This document shows, piece after piece, positions 54,454-64,000 of a stretch of 64,000 bases of DNA. The position numbers and the translations under genes are program-made. The notes below the pieces were generated by a model that made no database searches, was not told the origin of the DNA, and saw only the letters and a list, made by a program, of their open reading frames with translations. Origin of the DNA: Glutamicibacter ardleyensis (GTDB taxonomy: Bacteria > Actinomycetota > Actinomycetes > Actinomycetales > Micrococcaceae); the NCBI RefSeq assembly GCF_014644555.1, contig NZ_BMKX01000002.1:186001-250000 (forward strand), given 5' to 3'. The first letter of the stretch is position 1, and the number at the start of each line of letters is the position of its first letter.

Positions 54454-55244
54454 GGTGCGGCGCGCACCGTCCACGGGATGTGTGCGCGCACATCGGTCAT
54501 CGTTGGGGTGGGGCTGGTAAACAGAGAGTCAATATAGTACTCATTTTTCGCCAACACCGTGATACCCAGCGGGGCCTCGCTGCTGCCTAAGACCCTGCGT
54601 TCAACACATATTCCGGTGTCAAGATCCAGCACGATCAGTGTTTGGGTCCCAGCCGGAACCAAAGCGAACACCGGGCTCCGTGGATGGTAATTATGCCCGG
54701 CGGTGAGCACCGCCGAAAGTTGCGCGCGTCCGTGCGAGCTACGCGTTTCGGCGAGCTCATGAATGTAGGTCGGGTGTTCAAAAGCTAGATCCAGGGAAGC
54801 TGGCTCGGTGCCCGCCAGTTCATAGGGATCAAGTACGGATGCCAAGAAATCCAGGGGCAACAAGTCTTGATAGCCGTCGATTTGCGGGCGTCTGGCAATG
54901 AGATGGTCCTCGGTATAGACCGGGGACGTTAGCGAGGCAGGTAAGGACCAGGAGGAGCCGGTGGCAGCCACGTAGTCTTGGCCTCGTTCTGCAGTAAAAA
55001 GTTCACGTTGATAGCAGACGGTATCTTCGTGGTTGCTGATCGCGATGGCTTCGCGCCCACGCAGTATTAGACCCAACGTGCCGTGCAGACCAGATTGGGC
55101 CAAGTGTTCAGGAACATTTAGCTCCAGTCGCAGGGAAGTGCTCAACCATGGTGCGGAGCGGGCCAGCGCACGGAAACGTCGCCGGGCGGCAGAATCAGGT
55201 GCCGGGTGATCGGGAAATAACTGCTCGGAAGCTGACGTGATCAT
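54450..55244 (-). CDS. Hypothetical protein, 264 residues
   Basis: Unrecognised. No signal peptide or membrane helix and no motif I can name. The chain is soluble with a mixed alpha/beta character and has [16 protein letters not shown] in the C-terminal half. The stop overlaps the phoH2 stop by 4 bp in convergent arrangement. Starts ATG 55244, 85 bp before the divergently read prepilin peptidase gene. Its length and coding character support a real gene; function is unknown. Confidence 0.65.
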   Translation of the reverse strand: MITSASEQLFPDHPAPDSAARRRFRALARSAPWLSTSLRLELNVPEHLAQSGLHGTLGLILRGREAIAISNHEDTVCYQRELFTAERGQDYVAATGSSWSLPASLTSPVYTEDHLIARRPQIDGYQDLLPLDFLASVLDPYELAGTEPASLDLAFEHPTYIHELAETRSSHGRAQLSAVLTAGHNYHPRSPVFALVPAGTQTLIVLDLDTGICVERRVLGSSEAPLGITVLAKNEYYIDSLFTSPTPTMTDVRAHIPWTVRAAP

Positions 55245-55328
55245 ATTTCCAGTGTAGAAGCACCCGCGTTATTCACAACCCAGCACATCGTACTAGAGCA
55301 CCTGAGGTACTGGCCCTATGCTCTAAAC

Positions 55329-55823
55329 ATGATCACGCTCTGGCAAGAATCTTTGTGGACCGCTCTACCTCTGGTGCTGTTCTGCGCAAGTTTCCTTTGT
55401 TTCGGAGTGCTTTTGTCGCTAACAGATATCAAAGAGCACCGGCTACCGAACAGGTTGTTACTTCGCTGGGTAGTAATGAGTGCGGTGCTTCTACTGGGGC
55501 TGAGCATAGTGCGTGGGCAGTACCTTCCATTGCTCAATGCCGGGCTGGGAGCGCTCATTTTGGGTGGGGCGTATCTGCTACTTGCACTGATTTCGCGTGG
55601 AGCCATGGGCATGGGCGACGTGAAGCTTGCGATAGTGCTGGGTCTGAACGTCGGCTACTTTTCCTTATCTGCCCTATTCTTGGCCAGTGTGTTCGCGTTT
55701 GTGCTGGCTAGCCTAGTGGTGCTGAGTGGAATGATTGCTGGCAAACTGAACGCGAAGTCCGCGGTGGCCTTTGGCCCGTTCATGATCCTAGGTGCAGCAC
55801 TTGCTTTGCTTATGACACCATAG
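55329..55823 (+). CDS. A24 family prepilin peptidase (short form)
   Basis: A 164-residue membrane protein of the type IV prepilin peptidase family, lacking the N-terminal methylase domain (CpaA/TadV-like). Catalytic aspartates are in SLTDIKEHRLPN and GMGDVKLAIVLG, separated by about 60 residues with several helices, as expected. It would cut prepilin leaders of Flp/Tad-type pili. No pilin or tad genes are nearby, so it may be a lone peptidase serving a distant locus. It precedes a NUDIX gene by 4 bp. Confidence 0.9.
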   Translation: MITLWQESLWTALPLVLFCASFLCFGVLLSLTDIKEHRLPNRLLLRWVVMSAVLLLGLSIVRGQYLPLLNAGLGALILGGAYLLLALISRGAMGMGDVKLAIVLGLNVGYFSLSALFLASVFAFVLASLVVLSGMIAGKLNAKSAVAFGPFMILGAALALLMTP

Positions 55824-55827
55824 GGCC

Positions 55828-56292
55828 ATGACAACTCCGGAATTCATCACCGATCTGCGCACTCGTATTGGACATGACCTGCTCTGGTTGAGCGGGGTGA
55901 AGGTCGTGGTTTTTAACGGATCTCAGGTGTTGCTGGTGCGCAGGGTGGACAACGGACTGTGGACCTTGCCTGCGGGAATCATTGAACCAGGTGACGAAGC
56001 CTCGCATACCGCGGTCCGTGAAGTTTTGGAGGAGACCGGGGTGCGCTGTGAGCTGACGCATTTATTAGGAGTGGGAGTGACCGCCCCAGCGACCTATCCA
56101 AATGGTGACCACGCGCAGTATTTAGATATCGTATTTCGGGCCATACATCTGGGCGGCGAAGCACGAATCAACGATGACGAGAATTTAGAAGTCGGTTATT
56201 TTGAACTTTCCGACCGCCCGAGCCTGCCACCACTGCATGAGCGAGCCATTGACTGGGCACTGAATCCGAAGCCCGGCGGATATTTCGCCTGA
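55828..56292 (+). CDS. NUDIX hydrolase
   Basis: A 154-residue NUDIX protein of broad substrate range. The Nudix box is GIIEPGDEASHTAVREVLEE followed by TGV; the first metal-region Glu at box position 7 reads Asp (GD), while REVLEE is intact. The order of strands and the C-terminal DENLEVGYFELSDRPSLPP fit the family. The substrate is probably a nucleoside diphosphate derivative, unknown in detail. Starts ATG 55828, just after the prepilin peptidase gene. Confidence 0.88.
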   Translation: MTTPEFITDLRTRIGHDLLWLSGVKVVVFNGSQVLLVRRVDNGLWTLPAGIIEPGDEASHTAVREVLEETGVRCELTHLLGVGVTAPATYPNGDHAQYLDIVFRAIHLGGEARINDDENLEVGYFELSDRPSLPPLHERAIDWALNPKPGGYFA

Positions 56293-56304
56293 GATAAACG
56301 CCAA

Positions 56305-56380
56305 CGCCCCGCACGAAGCGGTTCGCATCCACCCAATAATTTTGGGGGATAGCGACGCTCGTACGGGGCGATGAACCGCT
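56305..56380. repeat. Overlapping inverted repeats between NUDIX and DHA2 genes
   Basis: CGCCCCG (56305-56311) pairs with CGGGGCG (56364-56370), and AGCGGTTC (56317-56324) pairs with GAACCGCT (56373-56380). The two stems interleave, so only one can form at a time (or a pseudoknot). Located between convergent genes, probably acting as terminator in each direction. Confidence 0.5.
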
Positions 56381-56389
56381 GAGAGCAGA

Positions 56390-58815
<2,426 letters not shown>

Positions 58816-58905
58816 CTCAGTGCAAATTATGTTATCGGGAACACAATCTCAGCTCGTTAGCCGAACGCTCGCGCGAGTGTGTTGCCTCGTAATAGGCTGT
58901 GATCC

Positions 58906-59472
58906 ATGACCTCGCTACGACTGCTCCCGCCCAGCGCTCATCTGCATGAATCGTGGCTTCGCAATACGGAAGAATGGGATGGAGCGGACCAACAGGGCGC
59001 TTCGGTCTTCTTGGCAGATAAATACGGTTGGGACCTGAAGAGCCCTAAAGATTTCTCGCGCTGGGTGCGTTTGCTCAACGACCTTGCCGATACACAGCAT
59101 CAGCCACCGACTGGATTTGTTAACCAGTGCACGCTCTGGCTGGAACGGGATGAAGAATACCTCGGTGCGGTAAGCCTGCGGTATGCGCTGATCAACGATT
59201 TCCTTCAAGTCGTCGGCGGGCATATTGGTTATGGAATTCGTCCGAGTGCCCGCGGGGAAGGCCTTGCCGCACAAGCACTCAAGGCAATACTCGAAGTGGC
59301 TAGAACCCGCGGGATGCGACAGGTGCTGCTGACCTGCGACGATTCAAATATTGGTTCAGCAAAAACGATTGTGGCCTGCGGGGGACGGCTCGAAAGAATT
59401 CTCCCAGTCGAGGAGCTCGCCGCCCAATTTGGTTCTGTTGCGCCCGTTCGAAGATATTGGATCGATCTCTAA
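58906..59472 (+). CDS. GNAT family N-acetyltransferase
   Basis: A 188-residue GNAT protein. The CoA-binding segment is YGIRPSARGEGLAAQALKAI near 112-131 (RxxGxG/A-like), and LLTCDDSNIGSAKTIVACGG holds the conserved Asn. The N-terminal half includes SRWVRLLNDLAD. Substrate unknown. It diverges from the TetR gene 90 bp away and has a hairpin downstream; no operon partner is visible. Confidence 0.86.
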   Translation: MTSLRLLPPSAHLHESWLRNTEEWDGADQQGASVFLADKYGWDLKSPKDFSRWVRLLNDLADTQHQPPTGFVNQCTLWLERDEEYLGAVSLRYALINDFLQVVGGHIGYGIRPSARGEGLAAQALKAILEVARTRGMRQVLLTCDDSNIGSAKTIVACGGRLERILPVEELAAQFGSVAPVRRYWIDL

Positions 59473-59497
59473 GCCGGTGCCGTTGACCAACGCGTCA

Positions 59498-59533
59498 AGC
59501 CGGCCACACTAGGAAGTCCCAGGGTGGCCGGCT
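59498..59533. terminator. Hairpin between GNAT and fumC
   Basis: AGCCGGCCAC/GTGGCCGGCT, 10-bp arms (59498-59507, 59524-59533), 16-nt loop. No U-tract adjacent. Positioned between convergent genes. Confidence 0.65.
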
Positions 59534-59574
59534 CGTAGCAACTTTTAGTCTTTGCGGTAATGCGGAATGCGGTT

Positions 59575-60987
59575 TTAGTACTTTCCGGTCATCGTCGAAA
59601 CGTCTAGCAGCTCATCAAGCTGTGCTTCGGTGACTTCGCCACGTTCTACGAACCCTAAAGCAATGGTCGCTTCACGCACCGTCAGACCCTCGGCCACAGC
59701 CTTCTTGGCAATCTTCGCAGCATTCTCATACCCGATGAGCTTGTTTAATGGAGTCACGATTGACGGTGATGCTTCGGCGAGGAAACGAGCACGTTCCACA
59801 TTTGCGGTAATCCCATCGATCATTTTCTCAGCCATCACGCGCGATACATTTGACAGCAGACGAATGGATTCGAGCAGGTTCGAAGCCATCACCGGGATGC
59901 CCACATTCAGCTCGAAGGCCCCATTGGTTCCTGCCCACGCGATGGTGGTGTCGTTGCCGATTACCTGTGCGGCCACCTGAATGGCGGCCTCGGAAATGAC
60001 CGGGTTGACCTTGCCCGGCATGATGGATGAGCCCGGCTGGAGGTCGGGGATGGAGATTTCGCCTAGCCCGGTATTGGGGCCTGAACCCATCCAACGAAGG
60101 TCATTGGCGATTTTGATGAGCGAGATCGCAATGGTCCGCAATGCAGCGGAACCTTCGACAAGTCCGTCACGGTTCGCCTGAGCTTCAAAGTGATTGCGTG
60201 CCTCGGTGATCTCTAACCCGGTGTCTTCGCGCAAGAACTCCAGAACTTGAGCTGGGAAACCTTCGGGGGTGTTGATCCCGGTACCGACGGCGGTGCCGCC
60301 GAGCGGGACCTCAGCTACCCGGGGAAGTGCAGCCTCAATTCGTTCCACACCGTAACGGATCTGTGCTGCATACCCACCAAATTCCTGTCCGAGGGTCACC
60401 GGGGTTGCATCCATAAGGTGTGTACGCCCGGACTTCACCACATCCTTGAACTCCGCTTTCTTGGACTCAAGTGAGATCGCCAATGATTCCAAGGCTGGAA
60501 TAAGCTCGTTAACCAGTGCATTGGTGGCGGCTACGTGTACTGAGGTCGGGAAAACATCATTTGACGACTGTGAGGCGTTCACATGATCGTTGGGATGAAC
60601 CTCGGTCGAGCTGCCTGCCTCTTTCAAAGCACGGGTAGCTAATTCGGCGAGAACCTCATTGGTGTTCATATTCGAGCTGGTGCCCGAGCCGGTTTGAAAA
60701 ACGTCGATGGGGAAATGTTCGTCAAAGTCGCCGGTGGCGACCAGATCGGCGGCGGCCACAATTGCGTCTGCACGTTCGGCATCCAAAACGCCCAAGGCCT
60801 GATTGGCATGGGCAGCAGCCTTTTTAACCTGCGCGAGCGCCTTGATGTGGGCCGATTCGAGTTTTTTCCCAGAGATCGGAAAGTTCTCCACGGCGCGTTG
60901 GGTCTGTGCCCGATAGAGAGCTTGTGCCGGAACCCGGACTTCGCCCATAGTGTCGTGCTCAATGCGGAATTCGTCGTTGTTGCTCAT
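59575..60987 (-). CDS. fumC: Class II fumarate hydratase
   Basis: Converts fumarate to malate in the TCA cycle without iron-sulfur. 470 residues. Signature [12 protein letters not shown] carries the lyase signature loop. Active-site segments: [32 protein letters not shown] (catalytic His) and the Ser loop. The frame is open to 61122, but the ATG at 60987 gives the usual N terminus ([20 protein letters not shown]). It works downstream of SdhA. It sits convergent to the GNAT gene and in line with the carbonic anhydrase gene, separated by that gene's terminator. Confidence 0.96.
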   Translation of the reverse strand: MSNNDEFRIEHDTMGEVRVPAQALYRAQTQRAVENFPISGKKLESAHIKALAQVKKAAAHANQALGVLDAERADAIVAAADLVATGDFDEHFPIDVFQTGSGTSSNMNTNEVLAELATRALKEAGSSTEVHPNDHVNASQSSNDVFPTSVHVAATNALVNELIPALESLAISLESKKAEFKDVVKSGRTHLMDATPVTLGQEFGGYAAQIRYGVERIEAALPRVAEVPLGGTAVGTGINTPEGFPAQVLEFLREDTGLEITEARNHFEAQANRDGLVEGSAALRTIAISLIKIANDLRWMGSGPNTGLGEISIPDLQPGSSIMPGKVNPVISEAAIQVAAQVIGNDTTIAWAGTNGAFELNVGIPVMASNLLESIRLLSNVSRVMAEKMIDGITANVERARFLAEASPSIVTPLNKLIGYENAAKIAKKAVAEGLTVREATIALGFVERGEVTEAQLDELLDVSTMTGKY

Positions 60988-61085
60988 GAGGCTCACACTA
61001 CGCCGAGAAGACGATGTCCAAAAGGGATCTGCCTCTAACATCACAACCACTAGTGATGTTAGAGAGAGTGGGAATAAATTTAGGG

Positions 61086-61124
61086 TTAAACAAAAGTGGT
61101 CCGCGGGTGAACCGCGGACCACTT
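61086..61124 (-). terminator. Terminator after the carbonic anhydrase gene
   Basis: Perfect 13-bp stem AAGTGGTCCGCGG/CCGCGGACCACTT (61094-61106, 61112-61124) with a 5-nt loop. On the minus strand it is followed by TTTTGTTT. Confidence 0.93.
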
Positions 61125-61141
61125 ACTGCTTGGCTTGAAAT

Positions 61142-61771
61142 TTACTCAAGGCCCATGCTTGAAACTAACTGAGCTTCACCTTCGGCAAGCTTATAGGCCA
61201 CGCCTGCTACAGCAGTTCGTCCCTCAGCAATGGCGGTTTCGATGATGCTGGAAAGATCTACCAGACGCGAGGTGGTCTGTTTGACGTGTTCGACAACGGT
61301 GCCGTTAACGTCGGTAATATTTGATCGTTCTGCGGCAAATACCGACGGGATGATGTGCTCCACGAGGTCTCGCACGAAGCCCTTGGGCATATTGCCTGAC
61401 TCTTTGGCATCAATGGCCGCGGTTACCGCGCCACAGCTGTCATGACCCAGAATGACGATCAGCGGAATATTGAGGATATCAACGGCGAATTCCAAAGATC
61501 CCAGGCTGGCGGGATCAAGCACGTGACCGGCGGTACGCACCACGAAGACATCTCCCAAGCCCACATCAAAAATGATCTCTGCTGCAAGACGTGAATCGGA
61601 GCAACCGAAAATTACTGCAAAGGGTTCCTGGCCGGCGACCAAGGACTCTCGCCGAGCGCCATCCTGGTTGGGGTGCTGAGTGTTGCCGAGGATGAATCGC
61701 TGGTTACCATTGGTCAGCTTTTCCCAAGCCTGCTGTGGTGTTAGTGCCGATTTGCCGTGTTCAGATTCCAT
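61142..61771 (-). CDS. Beta-class carbonic anhydrase
   Basis: Zinc enzyme interconverting CO2 and bicarbonate. 209 residues. Zinc ligands Cys57 (FGCSDSRL), His110 and Cys113 (LGHDSCGAV), with the Asp59-Arg61 pair intact. AGHVLDPASLGSLEFAV is the usual following segment. The open frame starts at 61810, but the ATG at 61771 fits the family better; no clear ribosome site supports either. It is the second carbonic anhydrase-like gene in the window, but this one is of the beta class and likely the catalytic one. Confidence 0.94.
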   Translation of the reverse strand: MESEHGKSALTPQQAWEKLTNGNQRFILGNTQHPNQDGARRESLVAGQEPFAVIFGCSDSRLAAEIIFDVGLGDVFVVRTAGHVLDPASLGSLEFAVDILNIPLIVILGHDSCGAVTAAIDAKESGNMPKGFVRDLVEHIIPSVFAAERSNITDVNGTVVEHVKQTTSRLVDLSSIIETAIAEGRTAVAGVAYKLAEGEAQLVSSMGLE

Positions 61772-61834
61772 AATTCGAATTCTACGCCGGTGCCAAGAAG
61801 TTCTTTCCACCTAATGACATCGCAGATGCAAAAA

Positions 61835-62491
61835 TTACAGACCCTGAGCTTCGGCGGCCTGAACGACCGTCATCAATTCTTCCTCGCCGGTGTCGCTGGA
61901 AATAATCAACGTTGAATCCTTGAAATTGGAAATCATGTAAACGGTTTGATCCTTCTTGCGGACTTCCCAATTATGGCCGTTGATGACTCGTTCGTCGCTT
62001 GGAATCGCGTTGTCGGTTACCAGTGCGATCCATGTAGGGTTCGCATCTGCGCTCTGGCGAACATAAACGAAGTTTGTCTCATCCATCACCAAACCGAATT
62101 CCCAGTAGGAGACGTCCTGGATCTGGTTGCTCTTCCAGCGAGCGAAGTTTGCGTATTCATCGCCAGAAACCTGTGGCGCAAAAACTTTAAAGTCGGCAAC
62201 GCCCGATACCTCGCTGGCCACGGCCTGCAAATCTACCGGATGCTGAAAGGATTCTTCCTTGTTCGCCGGGTTCAGCAGCAACAACGGAATGATCACCGCA
62301 ATGGTGAAGCCTACCGATAAGAGCATGCCTTTGAAAGTTTGGTTTGCACGCTTTGACTGCTTTTCGGTCAGCAGCGGCGTGAATGGCAGATCCTCAAAGG
62401 TTGCTTCGGGGTCGTTCAAATCACGACGTATCGGCTGTTCGCCTACCGGGACATCATTCTGGGAAGTATTCTCTGGCTGCACAATCCCCAT
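61835..62491 (-). CDS. DUF4245 membrane protein
   Basis: A 218-residue actinobacterial protein of unknown function. A polar N-terminal 50 residues (DLPFTPLLTEKQSKRANQTF) and a single membrane helix (LLSVGFTIAVIIPLLLL) precede an extracytoplasmic domain of about 150 residues. DUF4245 lies beside glpX in many actinobacteria. The open frame begins at 62566, but the ATG at 62491 has GGGGAG just before it and better fits homologues. Divergent from glpX. Confidence 0.85.
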   Translation of the reverse strand: MGIVQPENTSQNDVPVGEQPIRRDLNDPEATFEDLPFTPLLTEKQSKRANQTFKGMLLSVGFTIAVIIPLLLLNPANKEESFQHPVDLQAVASEVSGVADFKVFAPQVSGDEYANFARWKSNQIQDVSYWEFGLVMDETNFVYVRQSADANPTWIALVTDNAIPSDERVINGHNWEVRKKDQTVYMISNFKDSTLIISSDTGEEELMTVVQAAEAQGL

Positions 62492-62637
62492 TCTCCCCGA
62501 AGTTCCTGTGCAAATCGAACCGAGGTGCCCAATCACACGTAGACGCTTGCTCAGTTTATGCGACATGAATTACAAGCAGAAAAACGATGGGGATATGATG
62601 GAGGTGTTTGCATAGGCGCAATGACTACGACTCAGTG

Positions 62638-63672
62638 ATGGGATCTTTCGTGACCGAAGACAACAATTATGCCCACCTATCTCCGCGACTGTCGGTAACC
62701 GACGCGGAACCGGACCGCAACCTCGCACTGGAGCTGGTGCGCGCAACGGAAGCGGCAGCCATCGCTTCATCCCCGTGGGTTGGATTCGGTGACAAGAATG
62801 CCGCCGACGGCGCAGCAGTAGATGCCATGCGTGGCCTACTATCCACAGTGAACTTCAACGGCGTCGTGGTAATCGGCGAAGGCGAAAAAGACGAAGCCCC
62901 GATGCTGTTCAACGGCGAACAGGTTGGCAACGGCTCCGGAGCCGAATGCGATGTTGCTGTTGACCCAATCGATGGCACCCGTTTGACCGCACTTGGTCTG
63001 AACAACGCCCTGTCGGTTCTGGCTGTGGCCGACCGCGGTTCGATGTTTGATCCTTCTGCCGTGTTCTACATGGAAAAGCTCGTTACCGGTCCCGAAGCGG
63101 CCGACCTGGTTGATCTGCGTTTGCCGGTCAAGCAGAACTTGCACCTGATCGCTAAGGCCAAGGGCAAGAAGATCAGCCAGATCACCGTCACCTTGCTGGA
63201 CCGCCCGCGCCATGCCGGACTCATCGAAGAAATTCGTGCTGCCGGCGCTCGCACCAAGCTTTTGATGGACGGCGACGTTGCAGGCGCCATCGCGGCAACC
63301 CGTGAAGGTACCGGCGTTGATGCCTTGATGGGTATCGGCGGCACTCCTGAGGGTATCGTCACCGCATGTGCCATCAAGGCAATGGGTGGCGTGATTCAGG
63401 GCCGTCTGTGGCCAACCGATGATGACGAGAAGCAGAAGGCGATCGACGCTGGCCACGAACTAGGCCGCGTTTTGACCACCAATGATCTGGTCACTTCCGA
63501 TAACTGCTACTTCGCAGCCACCGGCATCACCGATGGTGATCTGTTGCGCGGAGTACGTTACAAGAATGGTCGCATCCACACCCAGTCGATCGTGACTCGT
63601 GCCAAGTCTGGCACCATCCGCTTTGTTGATGGTGAGCACCAGCAAGACAAGTGGGAAGCTTACACCCGCTAA
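62638..63672 (+). CDS. glpX: Fructose-1,6-bisphosphatase class II
   Basis: Gluconeogenic class II FBPase. 344 residues. It has [19 protein letters not shown] at the start, then [15 protein letters not shown] and [15 protein letters not shown], whose Asp/Glu bind the metals. Further motifs are [17 protein letters not shown]. The open frame begins with TTG at 62608, but the first 10 residues are odd; ATG 62638 is preferred and GTG 62650 (GGGA upstream) is an alternative. It diverges from DUF4245, a common actinobacterial arrangement. Confidence 0.94.
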   Translation: MGSFVTEDNNYAHLSPRLSVTDAEPDRNLALELVRATEAAAIASSPWVGFGDKNAADGAAVDAMRGLLSTVNFNGVVVIGEGEKDEAPMLFNGEQVGNGSGAECDVAVDPIDGTRLTALGLNNALSVLAVADRGSMFDPSAVFYMEKLVTGPEAADLVDLRLPVKQNLHLIAKAKGKKISQITVTLLDRPRHAGLIEEIRAAGARTKLLMDGDVAGAIAATREGTGVDALMGIGGTPEGIVTACAIKAMGGVIQGRLWPTDDDEKQKAIDAGHELGRVLTTNDLVTSDNCYFAATGITDGDLLRGVRYKNGRIHTQSIVTRAKSGTIRFVDGEHQQDKWEAYTR

Positions 63673-63686
63673 AAACGAGTTAACCA

Positions 63687-63735
63687 TTCAAGCCGCTGGC
63701 TTCCCTCGAGAGGAAGCCAGCGGCTTGAATTGTTT
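63687..63735. terminator. Bidirectional terminator between glpX and manA
   Basis: 18-bp arms (63687-63704 and 63712-63729; core AAGCCGCTGGCTTCC), followed by TTGTTTAA on the + side. It lies between convergent genes. Confidence 0.88.
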
Positions 63736-63744
63736 AATGACTGA

Positions 63745-64000
63745 TTAGTTCGATTTTTCCTGTGCACTGGCGGCAAAAAGTGTGGCTGGTTCGGAACTGC
63801 GAGAAATCGCTCCGACCGGCAAATCTTCGGCAGTGATGAATGCCGAATCACCGCGGGACAGCTGCAAGGACTGCGTGGCAGATTCCAAGGTGAACTCCCC
63901 GGCGGTGCAGAGCACCACCGATGCACCGTGGAGCTGCAACTCGGTACGCACTTGCGCCTGGTGAGTTTGGGTAACCTGCAACTGAAATTCGTCAAAGTTT
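63745..64000 (-). CDS. manA: Mannose-6-phosphate isomerase, C-terminal fragment
   Basis: The last 84 or so residues of a type I phosphomannose isomerase; the start lies beyond the right edge. NFDEFQLQVTQTH and the final double-stranded beta-helix pattern (SVVLCTAGEF, LSRGDSAFITAEDLPV) are typical of the ManA C-terminal domain. The enzyme supplies mannose-6-phosphate to the GDP-mannose route, whose manC gene is 42 kb away. The family call rests on the C-terminal part only. Confidence 0.75.
   Translation of the reverse strand, partial: NFDEFQLQVTQTHQAQVRTELQLHGASVVLCTAGEFTLESATQSLQLSRGDSAFITAEDLPVGAISRSSEPATLFAASAQEKSN

Overview
The window looks like chromosomal DNA of a high-GC actinobacterium of the Micrococcaceae (Arthrobacter/Glutamicibacter-like). 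Supporting features are a DUF222-type HNH protein, the mycothiol enzyme Mca, frequent GTG/TTG starts, the actinobacterial order eno-ftsB-DUF501-ppx, and DUF4245 beside glpX. The family-level call is inferred from gene content; the species cannot be read from the sequence. About 60 protein genes and one tRNA are supported. There is no rRNA, CRISPR array, prophage or insertion sequence.

Region by region. 1-15.8 kb is mixed accessory and metabolic: an HNH fragment, a BASS transporter, a Gfo/Idh/MocA dehydrogenase, a gamma-type carbonic anhydrase-like hexapeptide protein, purU, a flavoprotein monooxygenase, folD behind a clear ZTP (pfl) riboswitch, a LysR regulator divergent from an MHS transporter, a NarL-type two-component pair, and xthA, trpS and a 2H phosphoesterase. 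15.9-21.4 kb has catalase and the sdhCDAB operon. 21.4-33.8 kb carries manC and an M20D amidohydrolase. It then has a nucleoside uptake and salvage cluster: BMP lipoprotein, ABC ATPase, two permeases, cdd and deoA in tightly overlapping order, then DedA and adenosine deaminase. 34-43 kb holds small enzymes, then eno-ftsB-DUF501-ppx, an orphan mycosin-like protease and ndh. 43-50 kb has tRNA-Leu(UAA), a Bax inhibitor-1 family protein, an AI-2E family protein, ilvA, greA, DUF4307 and mca. 50-64 kb has a DUF255 protein, uppS, a PIN-PhoH (phoH2) gene, a prepilin peptidase, a NUDIX protein, a DHA2 exporter with its TetR regulator, fumC, a beta carbonic anhydrase, DUF4245, glpX and the end of manA.

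Common threads. purU and folD act on one-carbon folates, and the ZTP riboswitch would tie folD to a purine-pathway signal. sdhCDAB, fumC, ndh, eno and glpX are core respiration and central carbon genes. A 10-4-10 inverted repeat with the core of a Rex redox-repressor site overlaps the likely ndh promoter, and a weaker match lies upstream of sdhC.

The most interesting non-coding signals are the ZTP riboswitch before folD, the structured leader with a possible 39-codon ORF before phoH2, the Rex-like operator at ndh, and an unassigned hairpin-rich region between DUF4307 and greA. No wholly new multi-gene system is evident. The PIN-PhoH leader/ORF is the best candidate for something under-described.
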